From AP-15 sp963846635 (GTDB taxonomy: Bacteria; Pseudomonadota; Alphaproteobacteria; ATCC43930; CGMCC-115725), in contig CAWJXM010000035.1 of NCBI GenBank assembly GCA_963846635.1, positions 1 through 64,000 of the forward strand: 64,000 bases of DNA, read 5' to 3'. A program made the position numbers and the translations under genes. Of the stretch, positions 17,864 through 28,100 are shown one piece after another (within the stretch, counting starts at the first letter, position 1; each line of letters begins with the position of its first letter). The notes below the pieces were generated by a model. That model saw only the letters and a list, made by a program, of their open reading frames with translations. It was not told the DNA's origin and searched no databases.

Positions 17864-20800
17864 CTATTCCGCTGCGGCTAGCGCGGGAGCTGTCACAGTC
17901 TCGGGACCGCGCAGACGGGTGAGCAACGCGGCTTGTTTCGCCTTGGCGCGTGCCAGGTTCTGCTCCTTGATATGACCGAAACCCCGAATTTCGAGCGGCA
18001 ATGACGCAAGCTCGACGGCCGCCGCGTGATTGGCGGGTGTCAGCCGAGTGATGATTTCGTCAATCACCGCTTCGAATTCGCCGATCAGCCCGCGTTCGGT
18101 GCGTCGCTCCTCACTGCGGGCGAAAATGTCGAAACGGGTGCCGCGCAACCGGCGCAGCTTTCGCCAAAACCCGGAACACATTGAGCATCCACGGCCCGAA
18201 TTCGCGCTTCTTGAGATGCCCGGTTTGCGGGTCGCGCTCGCCGAGGATCGGCGGCGCCAAGTGAAAGCGCAGCTGATAGGAGCCGTCGAACTGATCGGCA
18301 ACCCGCTTGAGGAAATCGCTCTCGGTATACAACCGCGCGACTTCGTATTCGTCTTTATACGCCATCAATTTGAACAGGCTGCGGGCAGCCGCTTCGGTCA
18401 GCTTGGTGCTGTCCGGCAGGCACCGCGCCTCAGCTTCGCGCACCCGCCGAACCCGTGCGGCATATCGCGCGGCATAGGCAGTGTCCTGGTAATCGGTCAG
18501 GAACGCGATGCGGCGATCGATGACTTGGTCGAGGGTTTCGGATAGGCGATGGCTCGCCGGCATGGTGCTTTGCGATGTGGCGCGGGCTTCGACCAATGCC
18601 GGGTCGATCGCGGCGCGCCGCCCCCAGCGAAAAGCGTTACGATTAAAATCGACCGCAACGCCATTCAGTTCGATCGCACGCTCGATTGCCTCCGCCGACA
18701 ACGGCACCAGCCCACGCTGATAGGCGTAGCCGAGCATGAACAGGTTGCTGGCGATCGAATCGCCAAGAAGGCCAGTGGCAAGACGGGTCGCGTCGAGGAA
18801 CTCGCTGTTTTCGGCGCCGGTCGCGGTGGCGATGGCGCGTTTCATCGCCTCGCTCGGAAAAGCGAGATCGGGATTGCGGGTGAAATCGCCAGTCATCGTC
18901 TCGTGGCTGTTGACGACAGCGCGGCTGTAGCCCGGTTCGAGCTTGGCCAATGCGTCGGCACTCGCCGACACGACGAGATCGCAGCCGAGCAGCAGTTCGG
19001 CATTGCCGGACGCGATCCGCACCGCATGGATCTGGTCCGGTTTCTCGGCAATCCGCACATGGCTGTAGACAGCTCCGCCCTTTTGAGCGAGCCCGGTCAT
19101 GTCGAGCACGGTGCAGCCTTTGCCTTCAAGATGCGCTGCCATACCGAGCAGCGCGCCGATCGTCACGACGCCGGTCCCGCCGACCCCGGTAATCAGTATT
19201 CCATAGACCCGGTCGAGTGCGGGCTGCGCCGGTTCGGGCAAAGGCGGCAGCTCGACTTCGCCGAGTTGAGTGGGCGTACGCCTTTTGAGCCCGCCGCCAT
19301 GCACGGTGACGAAGCTCGGGCAAAAGCCTTCAACGCAGGAGTAATCCTTATTGCAGCTCGATTGATCAATTGCCCGCTTGCGTCCGAACTCGGTTTCGAC
19401 CGGCACGACCGACACGCAATTCGAGGTCTTCGAGCAGTCGCCGCAACCTTCGCAAACCAAATCGTTGATAAAGACGCGCTTAGCCGGATCGGGAAAGCGG
19501 CCGCGTTTACGACGGCGCCGCTTTTCCGCTGCACAGGTCTGGTCGTAAACAATGACCGTCACGCCGGCTATCTCGCGCAATTCACGCTGCACAGCGTCAA
19601 GGTCGTCACGATGGCGGATTGTTATGCCGGGAGCAAAGTCGGTGTTCGGCGGATATTTGTCGGGCTCGTCGGTGACGACGAGAATACGCTTGACGCCTTC
19701 GGCAGCGAGTTGCCGGGTCAGCGCCGGCACGGTCAGGCCGCTGTCGATCGGCTGCCCGCCGGTCATCGCGACGGCGTCGTTGAATAACAGCTTATAGGTG
19801 ATGTTGACCTTGGCGGCGAGCGCTGCGCGGATCGCCAAAATCCCCGAATGGGTATAGGTGCCATCACCGAGATTGGCAAAAATATGCGGCGTCTCGGTAA
19901 AGGGGGCCTGGCCGATCCATGGCACCCCTTCGCCACCCATCTGGGTGAAGGTGGCGGTCGAGCGATCCATGAATTGCGCCAGGTAATGGCAGCCGATGCC
20001 GGCGACGGCGCGGCTCCCCTCCGGGACTTTGGTCGAGCTGTTGTGCGGGCAGCCCGAGCAGAAATAGGGAGTGCGCGCAAACGGCACCACATTGCCGCCC
20101 AACTGGCGCTCCTTAGCCTCGAGAAAGGCAAGGCGCTCCTGGATCCGTGGCGAGGTGTAAAATCGTGCGACGCGCTGCGCGATGACCCGAGCAATCATCG
20201 CCGGCGTCAACTCCCCCGTCGAGGGCAGGATCCAGTTGCGGTTCTCGTCAAATTTGCCGATAACCCGGGGACGGACATCCTCGCGCCAATTGTAGAGCTG
20301 CTCCTTAAACTGGTTTTCGATGACTGCGCGTTTTTCTTCGACAACCAGGATTTCTTCGAGCCCCTCGGCGAAATGGCGGATGCCTTCGCGTTCGAGCGGC
20401 CACGACATTCCGACCTTATAAAGTCGAAAGCCGATCTCGGCGGCGTGTTGATCGTCGATACCTAGATCGTCGAGCGCCTGACGCACGTCGAGATAGGACT
20501 TTCCGGTGGTGACGATGCCAAAGCGCGGGCGCGGACTGTCGATGACGATACGGTCGAGACGATTCGCGCCGGCAAAGGCGAGTGCCGCATAGAGCTTGTA
20601 TTTGTGCAGGCGATATTCTTGCTCAAGCGGTTGGTCGGGCCAGCGAATATTGAGCCCGCCCGGCGGCATCTCGAAATCTTGCGGCAAGACGATGCGGACG
20701 CGCTCGGGATCGAGCTCGACCGAAGCCGAACTGTCCATCGTCTCAGCGATTGTCTTAAGCGCTATCCAGCAACCGGAGTAGCGCGACATCGCCCACCCAT

Positions 20801-21353
20801 AAAGACCAAAATCGAGGATTTCCTGCACCCCGGACGGGTTCAGCACCGGAATGCACGCATCCATAAATGCATATTCGGACTGATGCGGCAGGGTCGAGGA
20901 TTTGCAGGTGTGATCGTCCCCGGCGAGCAGCAGGACACCGCCATGAGGTGAGGAGCCGGCGGCGTTGCCATGCTTTAATGCGTCGCCGCTGCGGTCAATG
21001 CCCGGGCCCTTTGCGTACCACATGGCAAAGACGCCGTCATATTTGGCGCCTGGAAATAGATTGAGCTGCTGACTGCCCCACACCGCGGTGGCGCCGAGCT
21101 CTTCGTTGATCGCCGGCTGAAATCGAATGTGGTTTTTCTCGATAAACCGCTTTGCACTCCACAATGCCTGATCGAAGCCGCCCAATGGCGATCCGCGATA
21201 GCCGGAAATAAAGCAAGCCGTGTTGAGCCCGGCGGCGGCGTCACGCTGCCGTTGGGTGATTGGCAGCCGCACGAGGGCCTGGGTTCCGGTCAGATAGACA
21301 CGCCCCTTGTCGAGAACATACTTGTCGTCGAGTGTGACCGCCGCCAGCGCCAT
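17864..21353 (-). pseudogene. indolepyruvate ferredoxin oxidoreductase, fused alpha and gamma subunits, one frameshift
   Basis: This large ThDP and iron-sulfur enzyme oxidatively decarboxylates aryl- or branched-chain 2-oxoacids to acyl-CoA. The N-terminal pyrimidine-binding region has GYRGSPLGGFD, the centre has the ThDP site FANLGDGTYTHSG, and then the ferredoxin motif CEGCGDC with further cysteines. A gamma-type domain with GVGGTGVVTIGALLG and a C-terminal DUF6537-like tail follow. The start at 21353 has GGAGG upstream. At 18159-18161 one extra T shifts the frame. Removing it continues into RFDIFARSEERRTERG and gives 1162 residues, the family norm. Probably intact in the organism. Confidence 0.9.
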
Positions 21354-21586
21354 CGCGACCTCCCGCAAACCGCCGCTGTTCCTGGTATAAGACGTAGTTG
21401 CCCGCTGCGGGTTCCTCAATGAGCGAAACAACCCAATCGCGAAAAGGAAAGGAGCTGCCATCCTTTGGCGAGCGATCGATGTTAAGTGACACGCGTCCGC
21501 CGCCCGGAGACATGATCGATCGCATTAACCCCAACAGATTGCTGATTGCGGCAGTGTTGGGGCAGGGTGTAATGCTTATTTTAACA

Positions 21587-21640
21587 CCCCATAATTGATT
21601 TTTGGGGTGCACTCCCCATAACAGATTTTTGGGCTGCCAC
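21587..21640 (+). repeat. two 27-base direct repeats abutting the oxidase start codon
   Basis: CCCCATAA, three variable bases and ATTTTTGGG, then a variable tail, occur twice in perfect tandem (21587-21613 and 21614-21640). The second ends on the base before the ATG. The first copy also forms an inverted repeat, CACCCC with GGGGTG. The arrangement resembles tandem operator sites or an RNA element controlling translation, but no known motif is recognised. Confidence 0.6.
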
Positions 21641-23038
21641 ATGTCCCAATTAGCGCTGACCCGCGACCCGCCCGCCGAGCCATTGATTGCCGCGTTGCGG
21701 CAACTTTTCGGTGACCGGCTGTCGACATCAGCGGCGGTATGCGCGCAGCACGGCAAAGACGAATCCTACCACCAGGCGCATGCGCCCGACGCCGTCGTCT
21801 TTCCCGACAATACCGACGAGGTCGCCGCAATCGTCAGGCTCTGCGCCGAATACAACACGCCGATCATTCCCTTCGGCACCGGCACCTCGCTCGAAGGCCA
21901 TGTCGCCGCTCTCCGCGGCGGGATCTGCATCGACATGAGCCGGATGAACCGCATTCTGAGAGTGAGCCCCGAGGATCTCGACGTCACCGTTGAGGCCGGG
22001 GTCACGCGCAAGCAACTGAATGAGTATCTGCGCGACACCGGCCTGTTTTTTCCGATTGATCCTGGTGCCGACGCTTCGCTCGGCGGCATGGCGGCAACCC
22101 GCGCCTCGGGCACCAATGCGGTCCGCTACGGGACGATGCGCGAGAACGTGCTGGCCCTAACCGTCGTGCTCGCCGACGGGCGCATCATTCGGACCGCCCG
22201 CCGGGCGCGCAAATCCGCCGCCGGCTATGATTTGACACGGCTTTTTGTTGGTTCGGAGGGAACGCTTGGCGTCATCACCGAGCTGACGTTGCGGCTCTAC
22301 GGCATTCCTGAGGCTATCTCGGCCGCGGTTTGCCCATTCCCGAGTTTGGAGGACGCGGTCAATACCGTGATCGCGACGATCCAAGGAGGGGTGCCGGTGG
22401 CGCGAATCGAATTGCTTGATGAGGCCCAGATCGCGGCCATTAACAAATACTCAAAGCTCGATCATAAAGTGGCACCGACACTGTTTTTTGAATTTCACGG
22501 CTCGCCATCCGGGGTTGCCGAACAATCCGAGGCCGTTAAAACAATTGCCGCCGATTACGGAGGTGAGGATTTTCGCTGGGCGACGACGGCCGAAGAACGC
22601 TCGCGATTGTGGCAGGCGCGGCACGATGCCTATTACGCCGCCTTAGCGTTGCGACCGGGTTCGAAAGGCTGGGCCACCGACGTGTGTGTGCCGATCTCTC
22701 GGCTGGCTGAATGTATTCGTGAGACGAAACAGGATCTGGCGCAATCCTCGATTCCGTCTGCGCTGGTCGGGCATGTCGGTGACGGTAATTTCCACCTCGT
22801 TTTCATGATCGATCCCAATCGTCCCGAAGAAATTGCCGAAGCCGGTCGGCTCAACGAACGGATGGTTACTCGTGCCCTGGCAATGGAGGGCACCTGCACC
22901 GGAGAGCACGGAGTGGGTTATGGTAAGATGGACTTCCTGATAGCCGAGCATGGCGACGCGATCAGCGTGATGCGCATGATCAAGCGCGCACTTGATCCTA
23001 GCAATCTTCTAAACCCAGGCAAAATCCTCCGGGTCTGA
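21641..23038 (+). CDS. FAD-binding oxidase, D-lactate dehydrogenase (cytochrome) / GlcD-like
   Basis: This 465-residue PCMH-type flavoprotein is related to D-lactate dehydrogenase. The FAD site PFGTGTSLEGH lies near residues 76-86, GGMAATRASGTNAVRYG in the middle, and the C-terminal oxidase motifs GHVGDGNFHLVF and CTGEHGVGYGKMD near the end. It lacks GlcE/GlcF partners, which favours a single-subunit D-lactate or 2-hydroxyacid dehydrogenase. The ATG at 21641 is chosen from the alignment-like start MSQLALTRD. No clear ribosome site is visible because the direct repeats occupy that position. It is divergent from the indolepyruvate oxidoreductase gene. Confidence 0.88.
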   Translation: MSQLALTRDPPAEPLIAALRQLFGDRLSTSAAVCAQHGKDESYHQAHAPDAVVFPDNTDEVAAIVRLCAEYNTPIIPFGTGTSLEGHVAALRGGICIDMSRMNRILRVSPEDLDVTVEAGVTRKQLNEYLRDTGLFFPIDPGADASLGGMAATRASGTNAVRYGTMRENVLALTVVLADGRIIRTARRARKSAAGYDLTRLFVGSEGTLGVITELTLRLYGIPEAISAAVCPFPSLEDAVNTVIATIQGGVPVARIELLDEAQIAAINKYSKLDHKVAPTLFFEFHGSPSGVAEQSEAVKTIAADYGGEDFRWATTAEERSRLWQARHDAYYAALALRPGSKGWATDVCVPISRLAECIRETKQDLAQSSIPSALVGHVGDGNFHLVFMIDPNRPEEIAEAGRLNERMVTRALAMEGTCTGEHGVGYGKMDFLIAEHGDAISVMRMIKRALDPSNLLNPGKILRV

Positions 23039-23302
23039 CAAGTTGCGGCTGGTTACCGGCAGCTGGCGGAACTGAAAAACGGCTTCACTGTTTACTTGGC
23101 GGTAGGTATTATCGCTGCTACGATACACAGCTCGGGTCCCCGGGATCGCGCCTAGCACGCATCAGAGGCGAGCGCGATAGCGGTACTAAGCCTACGATTT
23201 GTGTTTCTGTCTTGCCGCGGTGTCGTGCGCCCAGCGAACTAGGCTGGGTGAGCTAAACGTACACCAGACCAAATACAAGACTTCCAGGCGAAGGTCCATG
23301 TT
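23039..23302. other. intergenic region, nothing recognised
   Basis: These 264 bases between the FAD oxidase and the HTH protein contain no convincing open frame, tRNA or hairpin terminator. The promoter for the HTH gene presumably lies here. Confidence 0.4.
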
Positions 23303-24515
23303 ATGGAAAAAACGAGCAAACGGGGGAAAATTCCTCAGCAAGATTGGCCATCGATTATTTCGCGCTATGAGGCAGGCGAGACCCTAGCGAGTATTGCGCG
23401 GACCTATGACTGCTCGCCGCCGGCGATCAGTTATATTGTCAGCCGGACGCGGGCGCGCGGCTCACCCGCCGATTGGGCGGGGCCCAAGGCCGACGTGCTC
23501 ACCTCGACCGAGCCCCAGTTGGTCAAGGTGCAAGGTTCGCTCCCTATCGATGACATGGCAGATGCCGAATCGATGCATGCCGAGGCCATTAAGGCAAAGA
23601 CGCCGGCGCCGGTTGAGGCGAACACGCCAGCATCAGCTGATGCTGAAACGCCACCGCCGGGTGAGGCGAAGACGCAAGTGACGGTTGGGGGAAAGACGCC
23701 AGCGCTGGTTGAGGCGATGCCGTCAGCGCCGACCCAAGAGGTCCAATCGGGTATTGTTGCCGAGAGATCGGCAGACATGCCAAATCCGGCCAGCAAGGAG
23801 GGGTTGGCCATTCAGCCGTCTTCGCTTCATCCGGTGCCAGTAGATCCAGTTGTAAAGGATGACAGGACGGTGCAGCGCAATGACGAGGCATCGCGCGACA
23901 CCCGCTCGGCGGCTGTCGAAGAAACCAGGAGCACCAACTCAGTGATGCGCACACCCGAATCTACTGCCGGCTCTCAAATCGGGGAGGGGAGGCGCACACT
24001 TCATCTGTCTTTGCCGCAAGGCAATGGCACTGCTCCTGCTCTCCCATACCCCTCAGAACGTGTCGGGCGGCCATCCGACTGATCAGCATGCCACCGCTTT
24101 TGGCCACCCCAATGGCCGCCCCGGCCCGCATCCGCAGGGCGGGCAACCGGGTTCGTCACCGCCGCGCCAACACCCACTACCGCCTCAGCCCTATGCTTCC
24201 GCGAGCCCCTTTGGGGCGATCCGCGGCCCGGCAGGGCCACCCGAGCAGTCGCTCAAAGCTCGCGATAATGGCGGCTTTATCGACCATGCCCTGCGCGAGC
24301 GGATCAATGAAGACATAGCCGCCTTTCTCGCTGCCTTCGACGCGGCACTCGATCATGACACATCTGAAAGCCGAACCGAACTGCGCGAAGCCACCGACCG
24401 GCTGTTGCGCGCCGGAGCCCGCACACGAATCGAGCTGGAACGGCTCGAAGCGCGTATTCCCTTACAGTCACGCGAGGCTAGCCCGCGGTCGTTTCCGGCT
24501 TTCCGGCCACGTTGA
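23303..24515 (+). pseudogene. HTH-domain protein with long Ala/Pro/Thr linker, one frameshift
   Basis: Residues 12-50 form a Hin/homeodomain-like helix-turn-helix (WPSIISRYEAGETLASIA, then CSPPAISYIVSRTR). About 180 residues of low-complexity Ala/Pro/Thr/Glu sequence with a degenerate repeated pattern (KTPAPVEA-like units) follow. The first frame stops at 24082. The next frame, open through the same region, continues with a helical C-terminal domain (FIDHALRERINEDIAAFL, then ATDRLLRAGARTRIELERLEARIP). One extra base between about 24030 and 24080 would join them into 403 residues. The join is inferred from context; the shift cannot be placed exactly. Role unknown, possibly a DNA-binding regulator. 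Confidence 0.6.
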
Positions 24516-24535
24516 ACGGACTGAATAGGGCGATC

Positions 24536-24572
24536 GAGCCACGCGCCATCGTGTGGCCGTGGCTCGTTTTTT
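24536..24572 (+). terminator. rho-independent terminator
   Basis: GAGCCACG at 24536-24543 pairs with CGTGGCTC at 24558-24565, enclosing a 14-base loop, and is followed by a run of T. It lies 20 bases after the HTH gene, and the stem can also serve the convergent HtrA gene. The structure is textbook. Confidence 0.85.
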
Positions 24573-24601
24573 CAATTCAGTAGCCGATCGCCGACTGGCT
24601 G

Positions 24602-26216
24602 CTATCCCTGGTTGGAGCCAAGGGTGATGCCGACATACTGTGTGACCCCGTGGCGATTGAGCAGCAATAGCGCCGTCTTTTTATGAGAATGGGCTACCTC
24701 TCTCAATTTGGTCGCCGCCTCCTCTGGCGTATGCACCGGCTGCTGATTGATCGAGACGATAACATCGCCGTCGTTGAGGCCGACATCGTCAGCGGCGCTG
24801 CCATTTTCAACGCCCGTGACGACGACGCCGTCCGCCCCCTTGGCAATGTGCAATTCCTGCCGCAGCCGATTGGTCAACGGAGCGAAATGCATACCTGCCG
24901 CCGAGGCCTCCGCCGACGGCTCAGCATCTGGTTCGCTGCTGGCCGAGGCGACCTTGTTATTATCGGGAAGCTCGCCGAGCGTTGTCTGCAACTCGGTCTC
25001 CCGTCCGTCGCGCCACACTGTCACGGTGGCGTCGCTGCCTGGAGCGGCGGTGGCAACGAGCCGAGGCAGGTCATGAAGCTGAGTGATCTCGGTGCCGTCA
25101 AATTTCAAGATCACCTCGCCCTGCTTTAAGCCGGCCTTTGCCGCGGGACCATCGGGATTGACGACCGCCACCAGAGCGCCGTGATCGTTATGCAGACCGA
25201 GACTTGCCGCGATCGCCGGCGTGACCTCCTGAATCTGGACACCGAGCCAGCCGCGGGTGATTTTACCGTGCTCCTCAAGCTGCGCGACGATGTTCTTGGC
25301 AACGTTCGACGGTACCGCAAAGCCGATCCCGACGCTGCCGCCATTGGGCGAATAGATTGCGGTGTTGATGCCGATTACTTGGCCCTCAAGGTTGAAGGTT
25401 GGGCCGCCCGAATTGCCGCGATTGATGGGCGCGTCGATTTGCAAGAAATCGTCGTAAGGCCCCTCGTTGATGTCGCGGCCGCGCGCCGAGATGATACCCG
25501 TGGTTACCGTGCCGCCAAGCCCAAACGGATTGCCGACCGCCATCACCCAATCACCCACCTGGGCGGCACTGCTGTCGCCAAACGTGACATAAGGCAGCGG
25601 GTGACCGGCGTTGATCTTTAAAACAGCAAGATCGGTCTTGGGATCACGGCCGATGATTTTGGCGGTATATTTGCTCTTGTCTTGTAAAATGACTTCAACC
25701 TTGCCAGCATCGCCAACCACGTGGTTGTTGGTCACGACGTAGCCCGACGGGTCAATGATAAACCCTGAACCGAGCGCGATGCGCTGAGGCATACCTTCCG
25801 GCATTTGCGGAAACATATGCCGCTCGCCGCCACCCGGATTTTGCTGCTCGAAAAACCGGCGCAGCATTTCATCAAACGGAGAATTCGGGAAGCCATGGAA
25901 GGCAGCCATGGAACGGCGAGCCCTGAAACGGCTCCTCCTCTTCGGCCATCTGGTCGGTACCGGCTTTTTGGGTTACCGAAATATTGACGACCGCAGGCAG
26001 CACCTTTTTGACCAATGGCGCAAAGCTCTGCTGCTGGATCAGGGCCACCGGCGCGGTCATCGTCTGCGTCGCCGGCGCGGACGACGCCGGTGCCGCGCTT
26101 TGCGCCCAGACCATCGGCGACAAGGCGAGCGTCGCTCCAACCCCGAAGCCGATAACCGCAGCCCGGCTGCGAGGCACTTTCGGAAGGCGAAACTTCTCAG
26201 GGGAAATATTCGGCAT
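24602..26216 (-). pseudogene. DegP/HtrA serine endoprotease, one frameshift
   Basis: This Do-family periplasmic protease has an N-terminal signal sequence (AAVIGFGVGATLALSPMVWA, residues 19-38). The catalytic His is in VTNNHVV, Asp in TDLAVLK and Ser in GNSGGP, with two PDZ domains (the second around VENGSAADDVGLNDGD). The N-terminal 100 residues are in one frame and the rest in the next. Removing one base from the pair at 25910-25911 joins SPF to MAAFHGF and gives 537 residues, the usual DegP length. It is more canonical than the paralogue at 14870-16364, having a complete catalytic triad and normal PDZ spacing. Likely intact, with a sequencing error. Confidence 0.9.
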
Positions 26217-26530
26217 TCTATCCTCTTGTTGCGCGTTGTCTCCCGCCGAACAGCCAAAAGGCGTCGCGAGCGAACGATGGATCGCAAGACATAATGGGAC
26301 CGACCGGGTGACAGCCGGCTTTCGCCGGAATTAATTCGCTGTAATCTCAAGCGCGCTGTTTCATGCGCTTGCGGCCGGAATTCGGCGGCGGCTGACGCGC
26401 CTAGAGGCGAGTTTCGCCTCGCCCGCTGTTGGCTGTCGCGTCTGCCTAATTCCTCACCTGTTACAAATCGCATTGACAGATGAGATTACCTCGGCAGACC
26501 GATCATGGCTTGCAACGACAGGAGGAACAA
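26217..26530. other. divergent intergenic region
   Basis: These 314 bases separate the minus-strand protease from the plus-strand CMD-family gene and must hold both promoters. A short hairpin, GAGGCGA-GTT-TCGCCTC, is at 26404-26420. No gene is seen. Confidence 0.4.
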
Positions 26531-27082
26531 GTGGACCGCTATCGTGAGATCACCCCGAAACAGATGACCCCCGCCCAGCAACGGGTCCATGATCTGATCG
26601 TCGCCGGCCGCCGCGGCCGGTTCGGCGGACCGTTTCAGCTGCTGATCCGGGCCCCCGAAATTTGCGAGCACGCGTCGCAACTGGGCGAGCATCTCCGCTG
26701 GGGCACCTCGTTACCGGATCGTCTATCCGAACTCGCGATCATCACCACCGCCCGCTTTTGGCGCGCGCAATACGAATGGTACGCGCACGCTCCGCTCGCC
26801 GAGAAAGCCGGCGTCCCGCACGCGGCGGTTGACGCCATTCGCCGCGGCGAAATGCCAATCTTCCCGAGGGCGGACGAGGCGTTGGTGCACCGGATTTGCA
26901 CCGAGCTGTTCCGCACCCAACGGCTCTCTGACGCGACCTTTGCCGATGTGATCGCGAGCCTCGGTGAAACCGGGCTGGTCGAGGTGATTTCGATCGTCGG
27001 CTATTACACTTTGATCGGCAATATTCTGAATGCGTTCGAAGTGCCGCTACCCGACGGGGTAACCCCGCCATTCGCGGAATAG
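26531..27082 (+). CDS. carboxymuconolactone decarboxylase / AhpD-like family protein
   Basis: This 183-residue all-helical protein of the CMD/AhpD superfamily has the segment LSELAIITTARFWRAQYEWYAHAPLA, where enzymatic members carry a CxxC pair. Here the position reads without cysteines and with a conserved EWYAH, as in gamma-carboxymuconolactone decarboxylase-like proteins. A GTG at 26531 with AGGAGG seven bases upstream is preferred to an ATG 17 codons earlier. The lack of the redox CxxC argues against a peroxidase role. The function is otherwise unknown, and no pathway partners lie beside it. Confidence 0.8.
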   Translation: MDRYREITPKQMTPAQQRVHDLIVAGRRGRFGGPFQLLIRAPEICEHASQLGEHLRWGTSLPDRLSELAIITTARFWRAQYEWYAHAPLAEKAGVPHAAVDAIRRGEMPIFPRADEALVHRICTELFRTQRLSDATFADVIASLGETGLVEVISIVGYYTLIGNILNAFEVPLPDGVTPPFAE

Positions 27083-27109
27083 CGAAGCGCCCATCGACCC
27101 CGTCTCGGC

Positions 27110-27393
27110 CCGACCGGAGATACAGTTTTCCGATCAAGTGCCCCGTTGTCGACAACGACATTGATCTGATGGCGGCGAAAACGCGCATCGTCGAGAGCCT
27201 GAACGAGCGGCTGGGAGACCGGAGCCAAAGCCTGAGATTCGACTGGTGGCGCTGGCAGGAAGTCGTCGACGTTTTCCTTAACATCTTGCTCGACCACATC
27301 GAGATAGCGCCCGACCATCGCCGTCGGCCATCCAGAGAATTGATCTATATTGTTGATAAGCGGAACTCGGGAATTTTTGTCCTTTAGCGACAA
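27110..27393 (-). pseudogene. remnant of a Lon-related (LonB-type) ATP-dependent protease
   Basis: On the minus strand, a stretch of about 90 codons reads VGRYLDVVEQDVKENVDDF, then a short Pro-rich segment, then RRHQINVVVDNGAL. This is the pattern seen just before the NPTYxNLxGRIEH region of the Lon-like AAA proteases. The ATPase core upstream and the Ser-Lys protease domain downstream are absent. The fragment lies between the CMD gene and the secreted Asn-rich gene with no room for a full gene. It is called a decayed fragment by resemblance from memory. Confidence 0.45.
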
Positions 27394-27443
27394 TTCAGGC
27401 TTGCCGACGTTTGACGCATGTCACCAACTTCAAGGAGCATGAC

Positions 27444-27986
27444 ATGCGCGTTCCTGTATTTCCGATCGTCGCATCGTTGGCCCTGCTGGCAGCCCCTGCT
27501 TTTGCCCAGAACGCCCCCATGACGGGGACCAATGGCGATCAGAACAGTACGCCTGGATACACAAATAACGGCATGATGGGCAATAACGGCGGCTACAACG
27601 GCACCGGCTATAATGGCACTGGCGGTTACAACAGCTCTGGCGCCTATAACGGCGGCATGACGGGCGCCTACAATAATCAGGGCGCCCACAACAGCTGGAG
27701 CAAGGGTGCCAATGTGACATCCGACACTCGGGAGCGAATTCGTCAGTCGCTTTTGCAGTCGGGTTTTCGCGATGTTAACGTCACGCCCGAGGCTTTTGTC
27801 ATTCACGCTATGGCGCCGGACGGCTCGCATATCGTGATGCTGCTCCGGCCTGACGAGTTGACCGGGGTCATCGAGAGCGGCAGCTCGAATGGCGGAGGCA
27901 ACGGGAATTACGGTAATAGCGGGTACAATGGCGGCGCCAACACGAACAACGGCGCCGATAATAATGGAGGCACAGCGAACCACTAA
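27444..27986 (+). CDS. secreted Asn/Gly/Tyr-rich protein
   Basis: The 180-residue protein starts MRVPVFPIVASLALLAAPAF, a signal peptide ending near AFA-QNA, so it is exported. Residues of about 30-90 are low-complexity and rich in Asn, Gly, Tyr and Ser (YNGTGYNGTGGYNSSGAYN). A compact domain of about 55 residues follows (SDTRERIRQSLLQSGFRDVN, then FVIHAMAPDGSHIVMLLRPDE), and a second Asn/Gly-rich tail closes it. AAGGAG sits seven bases before the ATG at 27444. The central domain resembles small secreted domains found as stand-alone proteins in alphaproteobacteria; no function is known. Confidence 0.75.
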   Translation: MRVPVFPIVASLALLAAPAFAQNAPMTGTNGDQNSTPGYTNNGMMGNNGGYNGTGYNGTGGYNSSGAYNGGMTGAYNNQGAHNSWSKGANVTSDTRERIRQSLLQSGFRDVNVTPEAFVIHAMAPDGSHIVMLLRPDELTGVIESGSSNGGGNGNYGNSGYNGGANTNNGADNNGGTANH

Positions 27987-28025
27987 CCGCTTGGACGATC
28001 GCTGGTTTTAGCCTCAAGTGCTAGT

Positions 28026-28058
28026 TTGGGCCTCTCTCCGCATTGGGGAGCGGCCCAA
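28026..28058 (+). terminator. hairpin after the Asn-rich gene
   Basis: TTGGGCC at 28026-28032 pairs with GGCCCAA at 28052-28058, with an inner stem CTCTCC/GGGGAG. It is only followed by GCTTTGT, so the U-run is weak. Its position 40 bases after the stop suggests a terminator. Confidence 0.55.
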
Positions 28059-28100
28059 GCTTTGTCGATCAGTTCACCCCCGGACGATCCATACGATACT

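Noticed and set aside
18549..19787. 412-codon plus-strand open frame within the indolepyruvate oxidoreductase region
   Set aside because: The opposite strand encodes a clear enzyme; the plus frame is low-information His/Arg/Ala-rich sequence.
27169..27387. 72-codon plus-strand open frame
   Set aside because: It is antisense to the Lon-like remnant, and its residues look like a shadow of it.
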